Origin: a virus
Strand: one strand, 5' to 3'
IMG/VR virus record: IMGVR_UViG_3300003267_000193
Span: 1 to 22,006 of that record
Length of the DNA: 22,006 nt
Below are positions 5,680 to 12,807 of this stretch, one piece after another. Under the pieces are notes generated by a model. That model had not been told where the DNA came from and made no database searches. It worked only from the letters and a program-made list of their open reading frames with translations. Each line of letters opens with the position of its first letter. The stretch's first letter is position 1. Position numbers and translations under genes: made by a program.

Positions 5680-8358
5680 ATGAAGAAATCCAAGATCGCC
5701 AAAGGCCAGCCGCTCGCCGAGCTGGCGAAAGGCTCCCTCGAATATACCTCAACGATGATCCACCAGGCATTCCGGTCGCAATTCCGCGCCGACGATATGT
5801 ACTGGAACTGGATGATCTGCGAGATCTTCGCCGAGTACGTGATCGTCTATGACTCGCAGCTGCCGCCGGATGAATACTGGCGCGTGCATTACACCACCGC
5901 CCAGACGAGCTATCAATTCGCGTCCCGCGATGCGTGGGAATTGGTCGAGCTGGCCTACCAATCGGCCGCACGCGACGAGGCGATCCGCGTCCACCGCGCG
6001 CCGAGTATTGCGGCCAGTTTCACTACAAGCGGCGACGGCATCCCGCTGGTCGAAAGCCTCGATCGTACCCGCCTCGAACTCTGCGAGGCGCAGGCCGGCA
6101 AACCGCGCCGAATTCGAGCGCGCGGCATGACCGCCGATATCATCAACCGCAATAATCGGCGCTATGCAAGTGAGGTGCTACGCGCGGCCGTCGCCGAGGC
6201 GCAACCCCTGGCCGAGCGCGGCGAGCTGCTGGCCGAGTCAGGGCACCCCACCGATAAGCCGAGCGGCACGGCCGATATCTTAGAATCGCTCGTCCGCTGG
6301 GATTCGATCGTCTTCGACGGCGGCGAGGTGCTGCTGGAAGGTGAGATCATCCCCACATCCAAAGGCCGCGACCTGATCACGATCATGGAAGCCAAGGTCT
6401 ACCCGCGACTCAGCCAGCGCGCCTACGGCAGGGCCGAGCAGGTCGAAGAGGGCGGCCGGCGCTTCCTGGATATCAAGGAACTCCACATCACCGGCTACGA
6501 CCTGGTGATGGACCCCGGCGACCCCACTGCCGCCACCCTGGCATTCGAATCCTTCAACCCACAACCTATCACAGGAGATCCCCCCACTATGGACCGTCTG
6601 ACCCTAGAAGCCCTGCGCACCGAGTATCCCGAGCTGGTGGCGCAGATCGTCGCTGAAAGCAATGCCGCGCGCCGCGCGGAGCTGGAATCGGAGTTGGAAG
6701 CGCAGCGCCAGGAGAAGGCGCGCGAGCAGGAGATCATCCAGGCGCGCGAGCGCACGCTACGCGAGTCGCTGGGTCTCGGCGAGACCGACGACCTGGCCGC
6801 AGCCATCGAGCGCCAGAACACCGAATTGCAGCGCTTGCAGGAAGCCGAGCAGGCCCGCGCCGTCGCGGCCTACATCGCCGAGGAGTGCGGCAAGATCAGG
6901 TATGCCGAGATCCTCAAGCCGCAATTCGCCAAGCGCGTCGAGAACGCTCACGCCAAGACGATCGAGGAAGCCAAGCAGGCGATCGTGGCGGCCCGCGCCG
7001 AGTACGACGCGCTGCAGGCGAGCATCGAACTGCACGCGCGCGGCCGCGGCCAGCTCTCGATCCTCGGCCCCGTGCTGGAGTCGGAGCTGGGCGTGCCGGA
7101 GTTCGCGCGGGCCAGCTACGAGCTGACCGAATCGCTCATCCGCCACGGCCAGGCCGAGCCGCGCAACCTGCGCAAGCCATCGAATATTAACGAGCGCTTC
7201 ACGGTGCAATACCTGGAGCGGTTCGACAGCGCCTACCGCCACCACCTGGCCAACGAGGCGCGGCTGTTCAACGAGGCCGAGCAGACCAGCGATCTCAACC
7301 TGCCCTACTCGGTCATGCGCACGATCATCGCCGAGGCGCTGCCCGAGCTGGTCGCCCTGTCGATCTTCGACGTGCAGATGGTCGACATGGCCCCAACCAC
7401 CAATATCTGGTTCGAGAATTACGCGGCCGAGTCGGGCGCGACCGGCAGCGTTACCGATGAGGTCGTGACCGCCGCGCTCAACACCTGGGTGAACCTGGCC
7501 AACGCGCATCTCGATCCCGGCTCGGTCGTCCTGACCAACTCGGGCGCGACCGTCACGTACACCGAGGGCACCGATTACGTGGTGGATTACCTGGGCGGCC
7601 GCCTCATGGCGATCGCGACGATCACCAACGGCCAGTCGCTCAAGATCGACTACACCTACCAGGCCATGCGCCGCGGCGAGATGGCCGCGATCAAGCGCGG
7701 CAAGAACCAGCTGACCAGCAAGTCGCTGACCATCGCGGCCGATCGCCTGGCCGTTGAACTCTCGACCGAGTCGATCCAGTTCAGCCGGGCGGCGCTGGGC
7801 TACGACGCCCGCGCGCGGCTGCTGGCGCGACTCGTGCGCCAGATCCAGAACAAGATCGACGGCGGGCTGTTCTACCTGGCCCTGGCCGCCGCACTGCAAG
7901 TCGCGTCCAACAGCGGCGGCACCTGGACGGCCGCGAGCGATGATCCGGCGCTGCTGGCCAAGTACATCGGCGTGGCGAAGGTCAAGATCGCCAACCGCAA
8001 CTACGAGCCAACCGCCGTGCTGATGAGCAAGACCAACTCGGATCGCCTGGCGAACTGGGACGGCTACACGCAGGCGGGTTCGCGCGTCGATGCCGATCTC
8101 AACAGCGCGGGCTACTCCGGGCGGGTCAAAGGCTTGCCCGTCTTCGATACCACGAACTTCACCGACGGCTACGTGCTGCCGATCAACCGCGAGGTCGTGC
8201 TGTATCGCATCGCCCAGCCCATGCAGATCAAGGGACCGATCCCATCCTTCGACTTCTCGGCTGGCCAGGTCGTCGCCGGCGAGCAGTACTACGTCGAAGA
8301 GTTCAACGGCGCCGAGGCGCCCGTGCCGCAGAAGGCCGCGAGCGTCAAGATCGCCTAA
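5680..8358 (+). CDS. prohead protease - scaffold - major capsid protein fusion
   Basis: 892 residues in one uninterrupted frame. Residues about 145-290 look like a T4 gp21-type (S77) prohead protease: NRNNRRYASEVL, then SGHP with H189, SQRAYG with S245 as likely nucleophile, and ITGYDLVMDP. Residues about 304-470 are a charged coiled coil (EAQRQEKAREQEIIQARERT) typical of scaffold or delta domains. Residues about 480-892 fit an HK97-fold major capsid protein, with LPYSVMRTIIAEALPELV and a beta-rich insertion (VTYTEGTDYVVDYLGG). The ATG at 5680 has GGAG nine bases upstream; the frame is open further upstream by chance. The protease would mature the shell after assembly. The main uncertainty is whether the whole fusion or mainly a shorter internal product is made. 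Confidence 0.88.
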   Translation: MKKSKIAKGQPLAELAKGSLEYTSTMIHQAFRSQFRADDMYWNWMICEIFAEYVIVYDSQLPPDEYWRVHYTTAQTSYQFASRDAWELVELAYQSAARDEAIRVHRAPSIAASFTTSGDGIPLVESLDRTRLELCEAQAGKPRRIRARGMTADIINRNNRRYASEVLRAAVAEAQPLAERGELLAESGHPTDKPSGTADILESLVRWDSIVFDGGEVLLEGEIIPTSKGRDLITIMEAKVYPRLSQRAYGRAEQVEEGGRRFLDIKELHITGYDLVMDPGDPTAATLAFESFNPQPITGDPPTMDRLTLEALRTEYPELVAQIVAESNAARRAELESELEAQRQEKAREQEIIQARERTLRESLGLGETDDLAAAIERQNTELQRLQEAEQARAVAAYIAEECGKIRYAEILKPQFAKRVENAHAKTIEEAKQAIVAARAEYDALQASIELHARGRGQLSILGPVLESELGVPEFARASYELTESLIRHGQAEPRNLRKPSNINERFTVQYLERFDSAYRHHLANEARLFNEAEQTSDLNLPYSVMRTIIAEALPELVALSIFDVQMVDMAPTTNIWFENYAAESGATGSVTDEVVTAALNTWVNLANAHLDPGSVVLTNSGATVTYTEGTDYVVDYLGGRLMAIATITNGQSLKIDYTYQAMRRGEMAAIKRGKNQLTSKSLTIAADRLAVELSTESIQFSRAALGYDARARLLARLVRQIQNKIDGGLFYLALAAALQVASNSGGTWTAASDDPALLAKYIGVAKVKIANRNYEPTAVLMSKTNSDRLANWDGYTQAGSRVDADLNSAGYSGRVKGLPVFDTTNFTDGYVLPINREVVLYRIAQPMQIKGPIPSFDFSAGQVVAGEQYYVEEFNGAEAPVPQKAASVKIA
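6573..6591 (+). promoter_or_regulatory. internal Shine-Dalgarno and ATG at the protease/scaffold junction
   Basis: AGGAG at 6573-6577 precedes an in-frame ATG at 6589 (codon 304) by 11 bases. The C-rich spacer resembles that of the separate gene at 18320 (AAGGAG, C-rich spacer, ATG). The site falls exactly where the protease ends and the coiled coil begins. Confidence 0.6.
6589..8358 (+). CDS. predicted internally started scaffold - major capsid protein
   Basis: Translation from the internal ATG would give 589 residues, starting MDRLTLEALRTEYPELVAQI: a coiled-coil scaffold followed by the HK97-fold capsid domain, without the protease. This would let the phage make many capsid subunits per protease, as lambda does for scaffold Nu3 inside protease C. 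The support is the well-placed AGGAG and the domain boundary. A protease site between scaffold and capsid is likely near residues 470-485, where acidic stretches such as VLESELGVPEF occur, but I cannot fix the cut. Confidence 0.55.
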   Translation: MDRLTLEALRTEYPELVAQIVAESNAARRAELESELEAQRQEKAREQEIIQARERTLRESLGLGETDDLAAAIERQNTELQRLQEAEQARAVAAYIAEECGKIRYAEILKPQFAKRVENAHAKTIEEAKQAIVAARAEYDALQASIELHARGRGQLSILGPVLESELGVPEFARASYELTESLIRHGQAEPRNLRKPSNINERFTVQYLERFDSAYRHHLANEARLFNEAEQTSDLNLPYSVMRTIIAEALPELVALSIFDVQMVDMAPTTNIWFENYAAESGATGSVTDEVVTAALNTWVNLANAHLDPGSVVLTNSGATVTYTEGTDYVVDYLGGRLMAIATITNGQSLKIDYTYQAMRRGEMAAIKRGKNQLTSKSLTIAADRLAVELSTESIQFSRAALGYDARARLLARLVRQIQNKIDGGLFYLALAAALQVASNSGGTWTAASDDPALLAKYIGVAKVKIANRNYEPTAVLMSKTNSDRLANWDGYTQAGSRVDADLNSAGYSGRVKGLPVFDTTNFTDGYVLPINREVVLYRIAQPMQIKGPIPSFDFSAGQVVAGEQYYVEEFNGAEAPVPQKAASVKIA

Positions 8359-8368
8359 TCCATCCCAC

Positions 8369-8410
8369 GAGCGAGGGATGGGCGCGTACCCCAACGCCCA
8401 TCCCTCGCTC
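8369..8410 (+). other. perfect 16-bp stem-loop after the capsid gene
   Basis: GAGCGAGGGATGGGCG (8369-8384) and its exact reverse complement (8395-8410) flank a ten-base loop. No T-run follows, so it is not a textbook intrinsic terminator. It may protect the 3' end of capsid mRNA, or partly stop transcription before the next genes. A 26-codon frame (ATG at 8378, stop at 8458) starts inside the stem and its TGA overlaps the next start, so ribosomes reading it would open the hairpin. Confidence 0.75.
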
Positions 8411-8454
8411 GGCGGTCCTATGATCGCCATCATTCCAGCACAAGGCATACCATC

Positions 8455-8832
8455 ATGATCACGGTTCGCTACATCGGCCCCGATGAGGCCATCCTGGCCG
8501 GCGCCTACATCCAGCACGGCGAGAGTCGGCGCGTGACGCCGGCGGCGCTGGCCGCGGCGCAGCAGTATCACCCCGATGGCTTCATCATTCTGGTGGCTGC
8601 CAGCGCCGAGGATGCCGGGCGCGAGGGTATCACCGCGTTTGTGCAGGCGCTCGCCCAGCCGACCCCGGCCGCCGAGCAGGCGCCGATCGACCCCGATCTG
8701 CTACCCACTCGCAGCGCCGAACTCGAGCCGCCGAGCGAGCCGCCCCCTTCACCGCCGGCCCATCCGGCGCCCACACCACAACCCAGGCAACCCAAGCAAC
8801 CCGCGCATCGCCGCGATCGGCGCAGCCGCTAA
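8455..8832 (+). CDS. small head- or neck-associated protein, unknown
   Basis: 125 residues. The N-terminal 70 residues form a compact domain (MITVRYIGPDEAILAGAYIQ...SRRVTPAALAAAQQYHPDGF) like short proteins often found right after phage capsid genes. The C-terminal 55 residues are a Pro/Ala/Glu-rich linker that ends in a basic tail (HRRDRRSR). AAGG lies eight bases before the ATG, and the ATG overlaps the stop of a possible 26-codon leader. The exact role is not known; decoration or head completion are guesses from position. Confidence 0.6.
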   Translation: MITVRYIGPDEAILAGAYIQHGESRRVTPAALAAAQQYHPDGFIILVAASAEDAGREGITAFVQALAQPTPAAEQAPIDPDLLPTRSAELEPPSEPPPSPPAHPAPTPQPRQPKQPAHRRDRRSR

Positions 8833-8913
8833 TCCTCACGCTACCGAGTCGCTCGACCGTGCCGCGCTCGGCCAGGCCGACGTCGCCCGCGCGAGCCATC
8901 AGAAGGAATTCCC

Positions 8914-9318
8914 ATGGCAATCCAGTACAGCACCACGATCCGCAATAACCAGCTTGATCAGGTCGAGTCGACCGCCGGCGCCTCGGCGAAGCTGCGTATC
9001 TGCACCGGCTCGGCGCCAGCCGATTGCGCGACCGCGCAGAGCGGCACGCAGTTGATCGAGATCGCGCTGCCGTCCGACTGGATGGCGGCGGCCGCATCCG
9101 GCTCGAAAGCCAAGAGCGGCACCTGGTCGGGCACGGCCAGCGCCACCGGCACGGCCGGCTACTTCCGTATCGTCGACAACGCCGGCACGACCTGCCATAT
9201 GCAGGGCACCGTCACGGCGACCGGCGGCGGCGGCGACTTGACGCTCGACAATACCTCGATCGCCAATGGCCAAACCGTCACGATCTCGACCTTCACCATC
9301 AGCGCCGGCAACGCCTAA
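8914..9318 (+). CDS. phage surface or decoration-type protein
   Basis: 134 residues, rich in Thr, Ser, Ala and Gly. It has the pattern I know from a widespread phage structural family: start with RNNQLDQVESTAGASAKLRI, then CTGSAPADCATA, LPSDWMAAAASGSKAKSGTW, YFRIVDNAGTTCHMQGTV and a GQTVTISTFTISAG end. It is probably an all-beta domain. AAGGA lies seven bases before the ATG. The function of the family is not established to my knowledge. Its stop overlaps by four bases the stop of the antisense gene that comes from the right. Confidence 0.7.
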   Translation: MAIQYSTTIRNNQLDQVESTAGASAKLRICTGSAPADCATAQSGTQLIEIALPSDWMAAAASGSKAKSGTWSGTASATGTAGYFRIVDNAGTTCHMQGTVTATGGGGDLTLDNTSIANGQTVTISTFTISAGNA

Positions 9319-9650
9319 TCAATCACTGGCGCGATCCTGATCGTATCGCCGGCATCCATCGGCAATCCGATCACCGCGATCGGCCAGCGCTCGGCGGCAT
9401 CGGCACTGCGGAAGACCGCCACGCCGAGCACGGCGACCGGGATACATTCCCATGTAATGCTGGCCAGGAGCGGCGCCCCCGCCGTGTCCAGCGCGCTGAT
9501 GGTTCGCTGCCGCGCCTGGTAGTCCACCTCCCGACCATCCCAGAGCGAGAGATACCAGTCGCTCGGCCATGTGAGTTGGAAGCCGACCAGGAGCGGCGGC
9601 ATGCGCCGCCTGGCGCGGATGAGCGCCGCAGCTACGTGTTTGATCTTCAT
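9315..9650 (-). CDS. antisense structural-type phage protein, own promoter
   Basis: 111 residues on the minus strand, in a gap that has no + strand gene. The composition looks like a real protein: MPPLLVGFQLTWPSDWYLSL, then ITWECIPVAVLGVAVF and GLPMDAGDTIRIAPV. The last part resembles the GDT-type end of small phage tail or surface proteins that often neighbour the family encoded at 8914. I chose ATG 9650 because a strong -10-like box ends six bases upstream; a further in-frame ATG at 9710 lies inside the divergent spike gene. The TAG overlaps the preceding + strand stop. Function unknown. Confidence 0.55.
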   Translation of the reverse strand: MKIKHVAAALIRARRRMPPLLVGFQLTWPSDWYLSLWDGREVDYQARQRTISALDTAGAPLLASITWECIPVAVLGVAVFRSADAAERWPIAVIGLPMDAGDTIRIAPVID

Positions 9651-9656
9651 GGCCTC

Positions 9657-9692
9657 AGTATAGCAGCATAGCAAAGGCTCGCCCCATGTCCA
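9657..9692 (-). promoter_or_regulatory. minus-strand promoter for the antisense gene
   Basis: Read on the minus strand: an extended -10, TGC-TATACT, has its TATACT at 9662-9657, six bases before the ATG at 9650. Transcription would start almost at the ATG, giving a leaderless mRNA. A second choice is TGGACA (9692-9687), 16 bases, TATGCT (9670-9665), which would leave a short leader with TGAGG. The two candidates overlap. Confidence 0.5.
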
Positions 9693-11917
9693 CCTCGTAT
9701 CCTGGCGCACTCGATGCGTTCAATAATCCGAGCAGCAGCGATAACCTCAATACCGCCGGCGTCCTGCACGATGTGCAGCATAGCGATGCCAACGATGCGA
9801 TCGAGGCACTCGAACGCAAGCTCGGCATCGATCCGAGCGGGCCGACGGTGCTCACCGGACGCGGCAGCATCGATAGCCTGGTGCGCGCGTATTACGACAT
9901 CCGCGCCTATGGCGCCGTGCCCGATACGATCGTCTTTGATGCGGTGATTACTGGTGGCAGCCGCACCATCACGAGCGCGACCGCCAACTGGCAGGCCGGG
10001 GATGTCGGGAAGACATTCTATATCCGTGGGAAAAACGTCGGGTATGCGGCGGGCCTCCACGCGCGGCACGTGTACCACTCCACGATCGAGACGCGCAATA
10101 GCGCCAGCTCGATCGTCGCGCTCTCGACCGACGAGGCGCCATTTGCCGGCGTCGGCGCGGCGATGATGGGTTGGGGCAGCGATAACGGCCCGGCCATCCA
10201 GGCAGCGATCGATGCGGCTGCAGCGGCTGGCGGCGGCACGGTGCTCATTCCCTCGGGTTCCTGGCTGACCAACCAGACGATCGTGCTCAAGCTCGGCGTG
10301 CAGCTCCAAGGCACGGGGCGCTTGGCCTCGGTCATCCGCCTGGGTCGTGGGGTCAATAATCCGATCATCAAGAATGATCCCGGCAATAGCACGACCACCC
10401 CACCGCAGCGCGTCGCCGCCCTGACCGGAATCTTCGATCTCCAGATTGACGGCAACTGCGATCGGCAGAGCGGCAGCGCGACCACCGCGCACGGCGTCTA
10501 CTTCTCGGCCGATCCATTTTGGGCGCAGAATACCACGGATGTCGAATTCGATACGCTGCACCGCCTGCACAATGTCTACATCGTGAACGTGCGGAATACT
10601 GGCTACCGCACCGATGGCCGCCAGGTGACGAAGCTCTCGAATGTCGATACCTATTTCTGCAACGGCAACGGCTTCGATCCCGGCGTCGACCATCACATGG
10701 TCAACTGCGAGGCCGGACAATCGGGCCTGGAAGGATTTTTGCTCAACAGTCCCGGCGTGACCCTGGCCAGTTGTAAGAGCTTCTACAGCGGCAATATCAC
10801 CGCATCGCGCGGCGATGGCTTCCTGATCGATGGGGTCACCGGTGGCATGAACGCGCTCGCCGCATGCGAGGCACAGGATAATAAGGCCCACGGCTACCAT
10901 ATCAAGAACAGCCGGGCGGCCTCGCTCTCATCGTGCGGCGCCGAGTCGAATTCGACCAGCAGCGCCGGAACCTATGTTGGCTTCTGTCTCGACGGCTGCT
11001 TTGAGTGCATCGTCGAGGCCGGCACCGCGACCGAGCGATTCGATACGACCAGTAGCACGCAGCGATCGGCGGTCATGCTGATCAACAGCGCGGTCGATAA
11101 CCGCATTAGCTGCTCGTTCGGCTTCACCTTCGCGACGGCCTCGAAAGGCCCGGCGATCCATAGCTCATCCACGGCGATCGAGAATAACGACGTGCGTATC
11201 AATGCGCAGCAGGGCGTGCAGACCGTCGCCTATGCCGCCACGATTACGCCGGATGTCTACCGGGGCGGCACGATCAAGGTCGGCGCGCTGACCGGCAACC
11301 TGACCGTCAATGCACCCTCGACCGGGCACACCGGCTGCGAGTTGACCTTCCTCTTCGTCCAGGATGCGACCGGCGGCCGCACGATTACCTGGAACAGCGC
11401 CTTCAAGTCGGCCTTCCAGCCGAATAGCAAGGCCTCGTCGCGCTCGGTCGTCAAGTTCAAGTACGACGGGACCAACTGGCTGCAGATCGGTTCCGATGGC
11501 ATCGATCGCGCGGTCGGTGCGGCGCGCTGGCATGAGACGATCACCTTCACGAATATGCAGGCGCCGGGCGGATCCGCGATCAGCGCGAACACCTGGGGCA
11601 ATATCTTCGTCGGCGCGAACGGCCAACGCCAGGTGGCCAACTTCACCGGGTACACCCAGTACCGCGTGCTGCTGCACTACAACCAGCCGGCGAGTGGCGC
11701 CGGCACACTGCAATTCCGCGTGGTCGACCAGGTGACGCAGACGAACGTGCTGCATAGCTTCGCCGGGAATACTGGCACCGGCGAGATCGAGTCGGACTCC
11801 GGCTGGGCCGATCTGCCCGCCTGGGCCGGCGGCGATGCCTTCATCGTGCCACAAATCCAGGCGAACAATACCACCACCGATCCGATCTTCCGCTCGCTCG
11901 CCGTCTACCTCCGCTAA
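9686..11917 (+). CDS. beta-helix tail spike-like protein
   Basis: 743 residues. The N-terminal 60 residues (LGIDPSGPTVLTGRGSIDSLV) look like a virion-attachment segment. A pectate-lyase-like right-handed beta-helix follows, with IRAYGAVPDTIVFD near residue 72, AIQAAIDAAAAAGGGTVLIP near 170-190 and many short Asn/Ser/Gly-rich rungs to about residue 500. The C-terminal 200 residues are beta-sandwich-like domains, including GGRTITWNSAFKSAF and a final domain that starts near ITFTNMQAP. Such spikes bind or degrade surface polysaccharides; no catalytic residues can be named from sequence alone. AAAGG lies eight bases before the ATG. The gene diverges from the antisense gene across 35 bases. Confidence 0.8.
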   Translation: MSTSYPGALDAFNNPSSSDNLNTAGVLHDVQHSDANDAIEALERKLGIDPSGPTVLTGRGSIDSLVRAYYDIRAYGAVPDTIVFDAVITGGSRTITSATANWQAGDVGKTFYIRGKNVGYAAGLHARHVYHSTIETRNSASSIVALSTDEAPFAGVGAAMMGWGSDNGPAIQAAIDAAAAAGGGTVLIPSGSWLTNQTIVLKLGVQLQGTGRLASVIRLGRGVNNPIIKNDPGNSTTTPPQRVAALTGIFDLQIDGNCDRQSGSATTAHGVYFSADPFWAQNTTDVEFDTLHRLHNVYIVNVRNTGYRTDGRQVTKLSNVDTYFCNGNGFDPGVDHHMVNCEAGQSGLEGFLLNSPGVTLASCKSFYSGNITASRGDGFLIDGVTGGMNALAACEAQDNKAHGYHIKNSRAASLSSCGAESNSTSSAGTYVGFCLDGCFECIVEAGTATERFDTTSSTQRSAVMLINSAVDNRISCSFGFTFATASKGPAIHSSSTAIENNDVRINAQQGVQTVAYAATITPDVYRGGTIKVGALTGNLTVNAPSTGHTGCELTFLFVQDATGGRTITWNSAFKSAFQPNSKASSRSVVKFKYDGTNWLQIGSDGIDRAVGAARWHETITFTNMQAPGGSAISANTWGNIFVGANGQRQVANFTGYTQYRVLLHYNQPASGAGTLQFRVVDQVTQTNVLHSFAGNTGTGEIESDSGWADLPAWAGGDAFIVPQIQANNTTTDPIFRSLAVYLR

Positions 11918-11920
11918 TCC

Positions 11921-11956
11921 TGCTACCCGGCCCGCCCCGACGCTGTCGGGGTAGCA
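11921..11956 (+). repeat. nested hairpin repeat between spike and fibre genes
   Basis: TGCTACC (11921-11927) pairs with GGTAGCA (11950-11956). Inside lies CCCCGAC-GCT-GTCGGGG (11935-11951), a second hairpin that shares its last bases with the outer arm. The outer arms match the TGCTAC...GTAGCA repeat seen elsewhere in the window, and the inner hairpin recurs at 19653-19669. Confidence 0.7.
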
Positions 11957-11972
11957 GCCGCAGAGACGCACG

Positions 11973-12794
11973 ATGCCCACCGAACAATTCGCCAATAATG
12001 CGACGACCACGCTGAATGGTGCGATCTCCAGCACCAGCGCGACCAGCATCACGGTCGCGAGCGCGTCGGCATTCCCATCCGTCGCGCAATTTCGCATCCT
12101 GATCGAGAGCGAGATTATGCTGGTGACGGCCGGCGCGGGCTCGACGACCTGGACCGTCACGCGCGGGATCGAGGGCACCACGGCGGCCACACATGCCGAC
12201 GGCGCGACCGTGCGGCAGATCCTCACGGCCGGCGCGCTCAAAATCTGGACGCCGAGTCAGGTGATCGCGCCGCGACATCATGGCCTCAAGGCCTGGAATT
12301 ACGATCCGGGCACCACCAGCTCGAGCTCGGCGAATGTCTCGGGCACGATCTACGCGCAGAAGATCTACCTCCCCGAAGATATGCCGATTACCAACATCGT
12401 CTTGGTGATTGGCACGGCCGGCGCCACGCTGACCAGCGGGCAGAGCCTGGTCGGCCTGTACTCGCAGACCGGCACGCAGATCGGCGTGAGCGCTGACCAG
12501 TCGGCCAACTGGACATCCAGCGGCGTCAAGACGATCGCGCTCACGAGCGGCCCCTTCAGCGTCTCGGGCGGGCCGGATAATTACTGCTATGTCCTGGTGA
12601 TGTGCAATGGCACGACGCCGGCCGCGTTCACGCGCGCCAGCGCGAACTTCAACGCCGGGAATGTCGGCCTGGCCGCCGCCGATGGCTTCCGCTTCGGCGT
12701 GCAGGGGACGAGTCAGACCGCACTCCCATCCTCGTTCACGGTCAGTAGCCTGACGACCACCAACGCCCTGTGCTTCTGGGTCGGCCTCAGCTAA
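11973..12794 (+). CDS. tail fibre or baseplate-type adhesion protein
   Basis: 273 residues. Residues about 10-90 (LNGAISSTSATSITVASASA, MLVTAGAGSTTWTVTRGIEG, then THADGATV) match a small beta domain that is frequent at the N terminus of phage fibre and spike proteins. The C-terminal 170 residues form a predicted beta-sandwich (LKAWNYDPG, IYLPEDMPITNIVLVIGTAG, FTVSSLTTTNALCFWVGLS) suited to ligand binding. It lies between the spike and the repeat protein, so the three probably form the receptor-binding apparatus. No strong ribosome-binding site is seen upstream. The stop overlaps the strong site of the next gene. Confidence 0.7.
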   Translation: MPTEQFANNATTTLNGAISSTSATSITVASASAFPSVAQFRILIESEIMLVTAGAGSTTWTVTRGIEGTTAATHADGATVRQILTAGALKIWTPSQVIAPRHHGLKAWNYDPGTTSSSSANVSGTIYAQKIYLPEDMPITNIVLVIGTAGATLTSGQSLVGLYSQTGTQIGVSADQSANWTSSGVKTIALTSGPFSVSGGPDNYCYVLVMCNGTTPAAFTRASANFNAGNVGLAAADGFRFGVQGTSQTALPSSFTVSSLTTTNALCFWVGLS

Positions 12795-12807
12795 GGAGGT
12801 CGGCATG
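12793..12807 (+). promoter_or_regulatory. strong Shine-Dalgarno of the repeat protein gene
   Basis: AAGGAGGT (12793-12800) is a near-perfect match to the 16S rRNA tail, four bases before the ATG at 12805, and overlaps the TAA of the previous gene. It fixes the start and suggests high translation with reinitiation. Confidence 0.8.

Noticed and set aside
6757-8571. 604-codon minus-strand open frame opposite the capsid gene
   Set aside because: Composition is typical of shadow translation (many Arg, His, Asp, Gly) and the opposite strand codes for a recognisable capsid protein.
9647-10900. 417-codon minus-strand open frame opposite the spike gene
   Set aside because: Shadow of the beta-helix protein; no ribosome-binding site and no recognisable domain.
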